Of a stretch of 6,885 bases of DNA, positions 1 through 6,067 are shown piece by piece. This stretch comes from Deltaproteobacteria bacterium (lineage in GTDB: Bacteria; Desulfobacterota; Desulfovibrionia; Desulfovibrionales; Desulfovibrionaceae). Position numbers and translations under genes: made by a program. The DNA lies in NCBI GenBank assembly GCA_031253875.1, contig JAIRVN010000205.1, forward strand, positions 1-6,885, written 5' to 3'. A model generated the notes under the pieces. That model saw only the letters and a list, made by a program, of their open reading frames with translations, did not search any database and was not told the origin of the DNA. The number at the start of each line of letters is the position of its first letter. The stretch's first letter is position 1.

Positions 1-783
1 GTGCTGATTGAGCAGCGCGTCACGGATTTCAATCACCTGGAAGTGCAGATCGTGTGTGATCGCCGGGGCCGCAATCCCGTGCATTTTGGCACTCGTAACT
101 GCTCGGTGCAGTCCACGGGGAGGCAAAAACGCATTGAAGTGGCGCCGGGTTTCGATTCCTCGTCGCTCTCCTATTCCTTTGACGCGGCCCAGGTGCTGAA
201 AGACATCACCGAACACTCGCTGACCATGGCCCGCAAGGTGGGTTACGACAACGTGGGAACTTGGGAATGGATAGTCACCCGCAAGGGCGAACCCTTTCTG
301 ATGGAGGTCAATACCCGCATCCAGGTGGAAAACGGCGTATCCGCGCGCATTGCCAGAGTGCGCGGCAAAGAGATCAATCTCATTGCCGAACAAATCCGTA
401 TCGGCCTTGGCGAAGCGCTTGGCTACAGGCAGCCGGACATCGACTTTGACGGCGTGGCCATAGAATACCGCCTGATCGCCGAAGATCCCGACACCGGCTT
501 CACACCCTGGGTGGGACGCATTGACGCCTTTAGCTGGGAAGCGGCTCCCTGGCTGTATCTGCATACGCACGTGCCGACCGTCGCAGCGTACCAGATCCCC
601 ACGGAGTTCGATCCCAATCTGGCGCTTGCCATCATCTGGGGACACAATCTTGAGGAGGCCAAAGCCAGGGGCCTGGAATTTCTGCGCGCCCTCACCCTCA
701 CCGGCAAAAATCCCGCCGGAGAGGATCTCAAGTCCAACGTGGCTTTCCTCAGCGCCAACACGGAACGTCTTTTGCGCTTCTGA
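1..783 (+). CDS. Biotin carboxylase subunit of acyl-CoA carboxylase, C-terminal part (5' end outside window)
   Basis: This is the ATP-grasp and C-terminal portion of a biotin carboxylase, which uses ATP and bicarbonate to carboxylate carrier-bound biotin in the cytosol. The frame is open to base 1, so the GTG there is probably an internal valine and about 200 N-terminal residues are missing. Visible landmarks, numbered in this fragment, are the HLEVQ strand (12-16), NCSVQ (33-37), the metal-ligand glutamates E89 (GTWEW) and E102, and the active-site stretch E-V-N-T-R-I-Q-V-E (102-110). R157 lies in YRLIAEDP and matches the biotin/bicarbonate arginine of the family. The sequence is divergent. 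The usual H-Q-K is R-Q-K (41-43) with one extra residue before it, the usual V-E-H is V-E-N (109-111), and the C-terminal DPxLAK-like motif reads DPNLAL (204-209). The stop lies 33 bases before the carboxyltransferase gene, consistent with an operon. Family assignment is firm. The acyl-CoA substrate is inferred. Confidence 0.9.
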   Translation: MLIEQRVTDFNHLEVQIVCDRRGRNPVHFGTRNCSVQSTGRQKRIEVAPGFDSSSLSYSFDAAQVLKDITEHSLTMARKVGYDNVGTWEWIVTRKGEPFLMEVNTRIQVENGVSARIARVRGKEINLIAEQIRIGLGEALGYRQPDIDFDGVAIEYRLIAEDPDTGFTPWVGRIDAFSWEAAPWLYLHTHVPTVAAYQIPTEFDPNLALAIIWGHNLEEAKARGLEFLRALTLTGKNPAGEDLKSNVAFLSANTERLLRF

Positions 784-816
784 CGCTGAAACGCGTTGCC
801 GTAAAGGTTACAACGA

Positions 817-3069
817 ATGGACAGAAGTATAGAAAAACACCTTCATGCGCTGACTGACCGTCTGCATTACATGCGCGATATTTTCGGCGGCGCCCCGAAT
901 GACAACGTGGCTCTGCTGCAAAGCAAGCTGCAGGAATACCGCGAACGCCAAACTTGGGATAACCAGGTGGATCCCTTTGCGGACATCTCCAATCTGGAAG
1001 ACCTCTTTGCGTTTGTGGAGCGCAAGCTGGAAGCGGATCTCAGCCCCATGGACAAGGTGCGCATCGTACGCCATCCGCAGCGCATCTGCCTGCGCGACAT
1101 TCTGGAAAACGTCTACGACAATTTCACCGAAATCGGCGGGCAGGACGAACACAGCATCGATCCCGGCATGCTGATTGCCCGCGCGTACGTTACACGGCGC
1201 CGAGGGAAAAAAACCTTTCACCAATCCGTCATGGTCATCGGCCAGGAAAAAGGCCACGGGGAAGACTTCCGCAACGGCGGTTCCGTAAAACCCTGGGGCA
1301 ACGCCAAGGCGCTCCAGTATATGCGGGTCGCCGAAACCGAAGGCATCCCCATTCACTGCTATGTGTTTACCCCCGGCTCCTTTCCTGTTGAGGACTATCC
1401 CGGCGCCGCCCAGCAGATCGCCAGAAACATCTATAGCATGGCGGGTATCCGGGTACCCATCATCGCGATTTTTTCCGAAGGCGGCAGTGGAGGCGCGGAA
1501 GCCATCGGCCTTGCCGACAAGCGGCTTATGCTCTCGCACGGGTATTACTCGGTGATTTCGCCGGAAGGCGCAGCCGCCATCGAAGGCCGTCTGCGCGGCG
1601 GAGAACGCGCCTCGCCCGAACTCATTGCCCACTGCGCCCGCTATCAGTGCATCACCGCGCAAGATAACCTGCAATTCGGCTATATCGATCAAATAATCCA
1701 GGAGCCGTCCCTGGGCGCGCGTCCGCACCATTTTGACTTTTTCCGCGCCCTGCGCCAGGAAGTGCTACGGGCCACGGACGAAACCGTGCTTGCCGTGCGC
1801 GGCGCTCCCTTCTTCCGGGGCATGGCGGCACGCAGGCGCCGGACGGCTGAAAACCTTGAGGAATACCCCGTCCGCTGGGGCCTGGGCGCAACCGACAAAA
1901 AACGCCTGGTACTCCGCCGTCAAAAGAAATTCCTGAAACTTTCCCGCTTTGCCTGTGTGGACAAACGCGCCTTCTTCACCAAGCTGTTCAACGCGTGGCG
2001 CGATATGTGGCGCGGTTGCTGGTATCGCGTGAAATATGACTTTTACCGCAAGCACCAACGCACGATCAGCTTCATACTGGAAGAAATCGCAGCCGAATGG
2101 CTGCTGGTCAAAGCGCGCATGGCCGCGCCATTCAAAGCCCTGCGCTGGGGCAAAAAGCCGGTTCCCGATCCGGAGCAGGCCGCCAGCGATCTGATGGCGC
2201 TTTCCCATTGGGTGGAAGACAACCGCATCCGCCGCTGGAACTATTTGAGCCCCCGCTACAAGATCGACCGCACTCTGACCTGCCCGAACGCCGAGACGTA
2301 CGGCTGCCTGGACCTGTGGGGACCGGATCTTTTCGCCGAGTTTGCGGGCGTCTGCTCCTATTGCGGGTACCATTTTCCCATGGAGCCGGAATGGTGCGTG
2401 CAAAACGTGTTTGACACGAATTCCGTCTTTGAATTCAACACGGATATTGAAGCGGGCAATCCTTTGAACTTTCCGGATTTTGACGAAAAAATCCAAGAAG
2501 CGCAGGAACGTACAGAGCACAAGAGTGGCTGTATGACCTTTGAAGCACGCATTGATAACATCAAGCTGGTGGCAGCCATGCTCATGGGCACCTTCCGCGG
2601 CGGTTCCGTGGGCGCCGCAGAAGGCCAGAAATTCATCGAGGCCGCCGAGCGCGCCAGAGAGAACCGCCAGCCGTTCCTGGCCTATGTGCATGGCACGGCG
2701 GGCATACGCATTCAGGAAGGCACGCACGGCCTCATCCAGATGCCCCGCTGCACGGTGGCGGTGCATCAATATATCGAGTCCGGCGGTCTGTATGTCGTAC
2801 TGTACGACACCAACTCCTTCGCCGGACCGGTGGCCAGTTTTCTCGGCTGCTCCCCCTATCAGTTTGCCGTGCGTTCCTCAAACATCGGCTTTGCCGGACC
2901 CGGCGTGATCAAAGAGACCACCGGCATGGACATCCCCCCAAAATACCATCGCTCGTACCGCGCGCTCTCGCGCGGACACATTCAGGGCATATGGGACAGG
3001 CGGCATATCCGCGCCAATCTGAAGCAGGCCCTGCTCACCATGGGCGGACGGAATCTCTATTACCGCTAG
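817..3069 (+). CDS. Acetyl-CoA carboxylase carboxyltransferase, fused alpha (AccA) and beta (AccD) subunits
   Basis: This protein transfers the carboxyl group from carboxybiotin to acyl-CoA (probably acetyl-CoA, giving malonyl-CoA). Residues 1-80 are a helical N-terminus. Residues about 83-320 are the AccA crotonase-fold half, from the VRHPQR motif near 84 through EGGSGGAEAIG (221-231) to YSVISPEG (244-251). Residues about 325-485 are a basic, Trp/Arg/Lys-rich linker with no counterpart I recognise. Residues 489-750 are the AccD half. It opens with a zinc-ribbon-like set C489, C497, C513 and C516 (C-x7-C-x15-C-x2-C), continues with the oxyanion region TAGIRIQE (627-634, for the usual GGARMQE), and ends with GFAGPGVI (691-698). 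In E. coli the two halves are separate proteins. The ATG at 817 follows AAAGG (803-807) at good spacing. The neighbours supply the biotin carboxylase and the biotin carrier. Two long antisense frames over this gene are shadows of its codon bias. Confidence 0.93.
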   Translation: MDRSIEKHLHALTDRLHYMRDIFGGAPNDNVALLQSKLQEYRERQTWDNQVDPFADISNLEDLFAFVERKLEADLSPMDKVRIVRHPQRICLRDILENVYDNFTEIGGQDEHSIDPGMLIARAYVTRRRGKKTFHQSVMVIGQEKGHGEDFRNGGSVKPWGNAKALQYMRVAETEGIPIHCYVFTPGSFPVEDYPGAAQQIARNIYSMAGIRVPIIAIFSEGGSGGAEAIGLADKRLMLSHGYYSVISPEGAAAIEGRLRGGERASPELIAHCARYQCITAQDNLQFGYIDQIIQEPSLGARPHHFDFFRALRQEVLRATDETVLAVRGAPFFRGMAARRRRTAENLEEYPVRWGLGATDKKRLVLRRQKKFLKLSRFACVDKRAFFTKLFNAWRDMWRGCWYRVKYDFYRKHQRTISFILEEIAAEWLLVKARMAAPFKALRWGKKPVPDPEQAASDLMALSHWVEDNRIRRWNYLSPRYKIDRTLTCPNAETYGCLDLWGPDLFAEFAGVCSYCGYHFPMEPEWCVQNVFDTNSVFEFNTDIEAGNPLNFPDFDEKIQEAQERTEHKSGCMTFEARIDNIKLVAAMLMGTFRGGSVGAAEGQKFIEAAERARENRQPFLAYVHGTAGIRIQEGTHGLIQMPRCTVAVHQYIESGGLYVVLYDTNSFAGPVASFLGCSPYQFAVRSSNIGFAGPGVIKETTGMDIPPKYHRSYRALSRGHIQGIWDRRHIRANLKQALLTMGGRNLYYR

Positions 3070-3079
3070 CGGGTTTTTT

Positions 3080-3727
3080 ATGTTGAACATTACGGAACTT
3101 CTCGAACAGCTCAAAGCCTCTCCCTACGAGGAAATCCATATCACGGTTCCGCACACGGGGCATGTCAGTTTTACGAACATTCAGCCGGGCGACGTTGTAT
3201 ACGGCCCGACAGGCGCATGGAAGGACAAGCCGGGAACGCAGCTTGCCTTTCTCGACCGCGAACGCAACCCCAAACCCATCTGTGCGTCGCAGAAAGGCGT
3301 CATCAGCGATGTGCGCCGCGAACTGGACGGCAGCTTTGTGGAGGCGGGCACACGCCTTGTCACCATGCAGCATGCCCTGACCCGCGAAGAAGTCGTGAAC
3401 CGGCTGTTGCGCCACTCGCTGCATCTGTTTAACGCGCCGGAGCGGGCCAAGTACTATTTTGTTCCGAACGTGGATAAAAAAATCCGGACCGGGGGCGTGC
3501 GTTCCGTCGCTGTACATGACGGCATGGAAGTCTTTATCATGTCGCGCATGAAGCGTGAGGTGCCGCTCGCGTATTCCGGCCCCGGCGGATGCATCTACGA
3601 AGTATACTTCAAACATACCGACAATGTGGAGGCCGGGCAGCCGCTTGTCGGAGTATGCCCGCCCGATCAGTTGGCCTCCATTGAAGACGTGATCATGCGG
3701 GCGCAGACGGAATGGCAGGAAGAATAA
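3080..3727 (+). CDS. Biotin carrier protein of the carboxylase (biotinyl/lipoyl-like attachment protein)
   Basis: This is a 215-residue protein that probably carries the biotin shuttling between the upstream biotin carboxylase and carboxyltransferase. Residues about 138-193 match a biotinyl domain. VAVHDGMEVFIM is followed by the lysine motif SRMKREV with K158 as the likely biotinylated lysine, then Y-S-G-P-G-G and NVEAGQPLVGV (182-192). The lysine context is R-M-K-R, not the usual A-M-K-M, so modification is likely but not certain. Residues about 20-97 look like a second fold of the same kind (ITVPHTG, IQPGDVV, KGVISDV, SFVEAGTRLVTM), but its hairpin reads RERNPKPI with no M-K motif, so it is probably not modified. 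The ATG lies 10 bases after the carboxyltransferase stop, preceded by GCGGGTTTTTT with no clear Shine-Dalgarno site, so translational coupling is plausible. Typical AccB is about 150 residues. This protein is longer and organised differently. Confidence 0.82.
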   Translation: MLNITELLEQLKASPYEEIHITVPHTGHVSFTNIQPGDVVYGPTGAWKDKPGTQLAFLDRERNPKPICASQKGVISDVRRELDGSFVEAGTRLVTMQHALTREEVVNRLLRHSLHLFNAPERAKYYFVPNVDKKIRTGGVRSVAVHDGMEVFIMSRMKREVPLAYSGPGGCIYEVYFKHTDNVEAGQPLVGVCPPDQLASIEDVIMRAQTEWQEE

Positions 3728-4068
3728 TGGGAAAAATATTGCAAATCCGCGTCAGCGCCTGGACCTATGACGAGGCGGAAGTGGAGGAAGCCTGGCCGCG
3801 TCTGGCGGAGCTTGCCTTCAGCGTGCCGCTCAAACACCACACGCGCGGTGTGCTGGAAATGGTGGCGGCACTGGACGATGGCCTGCGTTTCATGAACTGG
3901 CCCGCCGCCCTCAAAGAATCCATCGCGCCGGGCCTGGAGCGCGCTGTCGTCATCAAGGATCACCTGGAAGGCGCGCTTGCGGATTGGGATCCGCGCAGAG
4001 CCAACAGGCTGAGCCACGAATTGGAAGATGCACTGGACGCCGTTGAGGCTTCGTGTACACTGTCATAA
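3727..4068 (+). CDS. Small conserved-looking protein of unknown function at the end of the carboxylase operon
   Basis: A 113-residue protein that I cannot assign to a family. It starts MGKILQIRVSAWTYDE and has an acidic, helix-forming character with alternating hydrophobics (AELAFSVP, GVLEMVAALDD, LSHELEDALDAVEA). No signal peptide, membrane segment or metal motif is visible. The start is placed at the ATG at 3727, whose first base is the last base of the carrier stop (TAATG), with AGGA at 3717-3720 six bases upstream. An in-frame ATG at 3712 would add five residues and would place that AGGA inside the gene, so it is less likely. The stop-start overlap implies co-translation with the biotin carrier, suggesting an accessory or assembly role for the carboxylase. 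That role is inferred only from position. Confidence 0.75.
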   Translation: MGKILQIRVSAWTYDEAEVEEAWPRLAELAFSVPLKHHTRGVLEMVAALDDGLRFMNWPAALKESIAPGLERAVVIKDHLEGALADWDPRRANRLSHELEDALDAVEASCTLS

Positions 4069-4105
4069 ATACTCCAGCTAAAACACCACGCACAAGGAAG
4101 AAGTC

Positions 4106-4558
4106 ATGCTAAATAAAGTCATGCTTATCGGACGCTTAGGCCGCGATCCTGAACTGCGCTACACCCAGGCCGGCGCGCCGGTGACCTCTCTGCGGCTGGC
4201 TACGGATGAATCCTATACCGATAAAGACGGCAACCGCGTGGAGCGCACTGAATGGCACTCTGTATCGGTCTTCCAGCGCGCCGCGGAGAATTGCGCCAAC
4301 TATCTTTCCAAGGGCAGTCTTGTATTTGTCGAGGGCAGCCTGCAAACCCGCAAATGGCAGGATCAGCAGGGCCAGGATCGCTATACCACGGAAGTCAAGG
4401 CCTCACGCGTGCAGTTTCTCGACAAGCGCGGCGAAGCGGGCGGCAGAGCGGCGGATGAAGGAGAAAATCCGCGCAAGCCCGGACGTAAACAGCAGAATGA
4501 CGAGTTGGGCCCGGCTTTCCCCTCGGAAGCCAGCGGCATGGACGATATGCCCTTTTAA
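4106..4558 (+). CDS. ssb: Single-stranded DNA-binding protein
   Basis: This 150-residue protein binds single-stranded DNA in replication, recombination and repair, normally as a homotetramer. Residues 1-106 form the OB fold. Landmarks are NKVMLIGRLGRDPELRYT (3-20), the aromatic DNA-contact region TEWHSVSVF (48-56), the YLSKGSLVFVEGSL strand pair (66-79), and W84. Residues 107-144 are a flexible Gly/Arg/Lys/Glu-rich linker. The C-terminus MDDMPF (145-150) is the acidic tip that recruits partner proteins (DDDIPF in E. coli). A strong ribosome site, AAGGAAG (4094-4100), precedes the ATG. The 37-base gap after the previous gene has no terminator. TTGAGG (4043-4048) and TAAATA (4066-4071), 17 bases apart, could form a weak promoter, so ssb may be expressed partly by read-through and partly on its own. 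Confidence 0.96.
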   Translation: MLNKVMLIGRLGRDPELRYTQAGAPVTSLRLATDESYTDKDGNRVERTEWHSVSVFQRAAENCANYLSKGSLVFVEGSLQTRKWQDQQGQDRYTTEVKASRVQFLDKRGEAGGRAADEGENPRKPGRKQQNDELGPAFPSEASGMDDMPF

Positions 4559-4567
4559 GCGCACTCC

Positions 4568-5209
4568 ATGCGCGGCCCGGATTCTTACCCGATACAACGG
4601 CATGTGCTTTACGCGCTGCCGCTGTTGCTGACCATAGCGCTGCTCTGGATCATGGTGGGGCCGGATGCCTCCATGACGGCCTTTTTTTCCGCCCACCGCG
4701 AGGCGCATCCCGGCCTGACCCGCGCCATGCGGATCGTCACCGACTGGGCGAACGCCCCTGTATACATTCTGTACCTTGCGTTGTTCCTGTCGGCATGGCG
4801 CAACAGCAATGTCCCGCTGCGCAATTTTGTGCTGGGTGCGGCGGCGGGTTTTCTCGCCGCGTTTGTTCTGGGCGAAATTTGCAAAATCGCCGTCGGCAGG
4901 CAACGCCCGCTGGCAGGAGACGGCTTTGCGCCCTTTTCCTTTACGAACGCCAACCATTCCTTTCCATCCGGGCACACCATCCGCATAGTTTCCTCGACGC
5001 TCCCCCTTGCCCAGCGTTACGGCAATGTCCTGCTGCCCCTGGCCCTGGGCTGTCTTGCCGCGCTCGTGGGTTTTTCGCGCGTGTATCTGAGCTGGCATTA
5101 TCCTTCAGATATTCTGGGGGGGCTTGTCACGGGCAGCATCGGCGGCTGCGTCGCCTGGCGCGTGGCGCGTTCTTCCCGGCTTTTGAAGAACAAAAAACAT
5201 CGCTCATGA
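4568..5209 (+). CDS. PAP2-family membrane phosphatase (lipid or undecaprenyl-diphosphate type)
   Basis: A 213-residue integral membrane protein with the complete three-part phosphatase signature. This is K106-x6-R113-P114 (KIAVGRQRP), P133-S-G-H136 (PSGH), and S170-R171-x5-H177-x3-D181 (SRVYLSWHYPSD). H136 and H177 would be the acid/base and nucleophile pair of this family. Hydrophobic segments lie at about 13-30, 63-77, 87-104, 153-169 and 182-199, so five or six membrane passes are expected with the active site on the periplasmic face. The family dephosphorylates phosphatidate, phosphatidylglycerol phosphate or undecaprenyl diphosphate, and the sequence does not say which. The ATG is 9 bases after the ssb stop with no good ribosome site (the preceding bases are GCGCACTCC), so coupling to ssb is likely. 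Its stop lies only four bases from the stop of the convergent toxin gene, with no terminator between them. Confidence 0.9.
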   Translation: MRGPDSYPIQRHVLYALPLLLTIALLWIMVGPDASMTAFFSAHREAHPGLTRAMRIVTDWANAPVYILYLALFLSAWRNSNVPLRNFVLGAAAGFLAAFVLGEICKIAVGRQRPLAGDGFAPFSFTNANHSFPSGHTIRIVSSTLPLAQRYGNVLLPLALGCLAALVGFSRVYLSWHYPSDILGGLVTGSIGGCVAWRVARSSRLLKNKKHRS

Positions 5210-5213
5210 CCCT

Positions 5214-5513
5214 TCACGCCAATCCAAGGACAATCTTCATGGCATCCGTCAGTGCTGTGAGATCGTGAGCGGAAAGATCACAAATTTTCTTTCCGAAGCG
5301 TTTTTTATCCGCCGCACAAAGCTGGTCACACACGGCAACGGAGTCCGGACCGGCGGAAGGCAGGGAGAGCGCAATGGGCGGGCGAGGTTTTGCCGCTGTG
5401 GAAAGGGGCACGACAACCACGGTTCCCCTGGCCAGGTTGAGCGCATTGACGGTGAGAATCACGACAGGGCGGCATTTTTGGATTTCCATGCCTTGTGACG
5501 GGTCAAAATTCAC
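5214..5513 (-). CDS. MazF/PemK-family endoribonuclease toxin, N-terminus cut off by an in-frame TGA (probable pseudogene)
   Basis: MazF/PemK toxins cleave mRNA at short sequences and are held inactive by an antitoxin. From the GTG at 5513 the frame gives 99 residues containing NFDPSQGMEIQKCRPVVIL (2-20, with the catalytic-type arginine at R15), VVVVPLST (32-39, catalytic-type Ser/Thr), and VCDQLCAADKKRF (60-72), which matches the usual E/DQ-x4-DK-x-RL motif. The normal toxin start is missing. In the same frame, codons 5537-5517 read M-R-R-G-E-V-W, then TGA (5516-5514), then V-N-F-D-P. This is the canonical GE(I/V)W(W/L)VxxDP opening with a stop at codon 8. The intact gene would thus begin at the ATG at 5537, overlapping the antitoxin end by 14 bases. 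Restart at GTG 5513 is possible, but it would remove the first beta strand. A sequencing error or recent nonsense mutation is equally possible. Confidence 0.8.
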   Translation of the reverse strand: MNFDPSQGMEIQKCRPVVILTVNALNLARGTVVVVPLSTAAKPRPPIALSLPSAGPDSVAVCDQLCAADKKRFGKKICDLSAHDLTALTDAMKIVLGLA

Positions 5514-5537
5514 TCACCAGACTTCACCGCGCCGCAT
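5514..5537 (-). other. Detached 5' end of the toxin frame with a premature TGA
   Basis: On the minus strand, ATG 5537-5535 is followed by Arg-Arg-Gly-Glu-Val-Trp and then TGA at 5516-5514. The next codon, GTG 5513, continues the toxin homology without loss of frame. A single base change could give TGG (Trp) or TTA (Leu), the residues usually found at this point in the family. The segment overlaps the last codons and stop (5526-5524) of the antitoxin, as expected for a coupled toxin-antitoxin pair. Confidence 0.75.
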
Positions 5538-5781
5538 CGTCGCTCTCCGCTTCCATGATCCCGCGAAGGCCATCCGCAATAAGCCCTTCGCGCCATTCCC
5601 GCATTTCCGCTCCAAGCGCCAAGTTCTGTTCTACTTCAAGGGCTGCGAGATACAGCGGATCTTCTTCCACGGGCAACGCCTTTTCCAGCAATTTTGCCAC
5701 AAACGCGCTTCTCTGCCGGGCGGGAACGGCCTGCTTGAACCGTACCGCCAAAGCATCAGGGATATGAAAAAGCAGTTGCAT
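5524..5781 (-). CDS. Antitoxin of the MazF/PemK-type pair, ribbon-helix-helix-like
   Basis: An 85-residue protein directly upstream of the toxin, read first as in most type II pairs. Residues 1-8 (MQLLFHIP) resemble the DNA-contacting beta strand of a ribbon-helix-helix fold. Residues 9-18 and 23-36 (RQRSAFVAKLLEKAL) resemble its two helices, and the acidic C-terminal half (Glu/Asp-rich, with W63) would wrap the toxin. The start is set at ATG 5781, because AAGGAG (5794-5789) lies 7 bases before it. The GTG at 5787 in the same frame is only one base from that site and is unlikely. This frame is intact although the toxin's is interrupted, consistent with loss of the toxin first, since an active toxin without its antitoxin would be lethal. 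The fold is inferred from pattern and context, not strong motif identity. Confidence 0.72.
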   Translation of the reverse strand: MQLLFHIPDALAVRFKQAVPARQRSAFVAKLLEKALPVEEDPLYLAALEVEQNLALGAEMREWREGLIADGLRGIMEAESDDAAR

Positions 5782-5802
5782 TGGCACACTCCTTTTTCGA
5801 TA

Positions 5803-5832
5803 GCAATATCAATATCAATAATAAAAAGTCAA
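5803..5832 (-). promoter_or_regulatory. Candidate promoter and operator of the toxin-antitoxin operon
   Basis: Read on the minus strand, TTGACT (5832-5827) resembles a -35 box. It is followed 18 bases later by TATTGC (5808-5803) as a weak -10. The end of the spacer and the -10 are built from a tandem hexamer, TATTGA (5820-5815), TATTGA (5814-5809) and TATTGC (5808-5803). Repeated short sites overlapping the promoter are typical of operators bound by ribbon-helix-helix antitoxins. A start of transcription near 5797 would leave a leader of about 16 bases containing the AAGGAG site. Confidence 0.4.
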
Positions 5833-5939
5833 GGTAGTATGCCGCCAAGATAAAAAATCCCCGCCGGACAAGCCGCGCGTGCTGCCGTCCCGATTTCGCT
5901 CCTGAAGCTATTGTTGGACGATGGTTTGACAATTCCATG

Positions 5940-5968
5940 TTGACATTATGGATGAAAATAATTACATT
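5940..5968 (+). promoter_or_regulatory. Candidate sigma-70 promoter upstream of the structured leader and NYN gene
   Basis: TTGACA (5940-5945) is a perfect -35 hexamer. TACATT (5963-5968) matches four of six -10 positions, with a 17-base AT-rich spacer. Transcription would begin near 5975, at the first base of the GGAC hairpin. A second perfect TTGACA lies at 5926-5931 but has no convincing -10 partner. Confidence 0.45.
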
Positions 5969-5974
5969 TTCTTC

Positions 5975-6051
5975 GGACGAAAGTCCAAACTTAATCCCCG
6001 CTAGACTCATGCACTACGCGAGTGGCTGCGTGACTTTGACGGGGTTTTTTT
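5975..6051 (+). ncRNA. Candidate small RNA or attenuator leader of about 77 nt
   Basis: The segment begins at the predicted start of transcription and ends at a T-run. It contains a 4-bp hairpin with a GAAA (GNRA) tetraloop (GGAC-GAAA-GTCC, 5975-5986), an unstructured linker (5987-5995), and a long terminator stem (5996-6044). No convincing reading frame lies inside it. The combination of promoter, two structured elements and T-run is what a free-standing small RNA or a transcription-attenuating leader looks like. The family is not one I recognise. It could instead be only an untranslated leader. Confidence 0.35.
5996..6051 (+). terminator. Long imperfect stem with seven-T tail, intrinsic terminator-like
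   Basis: The arms 5996-6013 and 6027-6044 pair over 18 positions. CCCCG pairs with CGGGG at the base and TCATGCA with TGCGTGA at the top. There are two mismatches (6001/6039, 6006/6034) and a few G-T wobbles, and a 13-base loop closes the stem. TTTTTTT follows immediately (6045-6051). It is followed 16 bases later by the NYN start codon. No + strand gene ends just before it, so it would either terminate a short leader RNA or stop read-through coming from ssb and the PAP2 gene across the antisense toxin-antitoxin locus. Confidence 0.65.
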
Positions 6052-6067
6052 GCGAGAGAGTTTCTGA

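Noticed and set aside
808..1731. Long open frame on the minus strand (307 codons)
   Set aside because: It lies wholly opposite the AccA half of the carboxyltransferase, whose motifs are clear. High-GC codon bias routinely leaves such antisense frames open.
1765..2769. Long open frame on the minus strand (334 codons)
   Set aside because: Antisense to the linker and AccD half of the same gene. The predicted protein shows no recognisable motif.
4403..5098. Minus-strand open frame of 231 codons opposite ssb and PAP2
   Set aside because: Both sense genes carry full family signatures. The antisense product is low-complexity Arg/Gly/Gln-rich.
5374..5853. Plus-strand 159-codon frame across the toxin-antitoxin genes
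   Set aside because: It is antisense to both genes, whose minus-strand frames show toxin motifs and a proper ribosome site.
5756..6010. Minus-strand 84-codon frame with a hydrophobic segment
   Set aside because: It overlaps the antitoxin start in another frame and spans the promoter regions. No good ribosome site was seen, and its hydrophobic run comes from the TATTGA repeats and the neighbouring T-rich tract.
5996..6051. Possibility that this structure is a tRNA or integration-site remnant
   Set aside because: No cloverleaf, anticodon arm or T-loop pattern can be drawn. One long stem with a T-run fits a terminator better.
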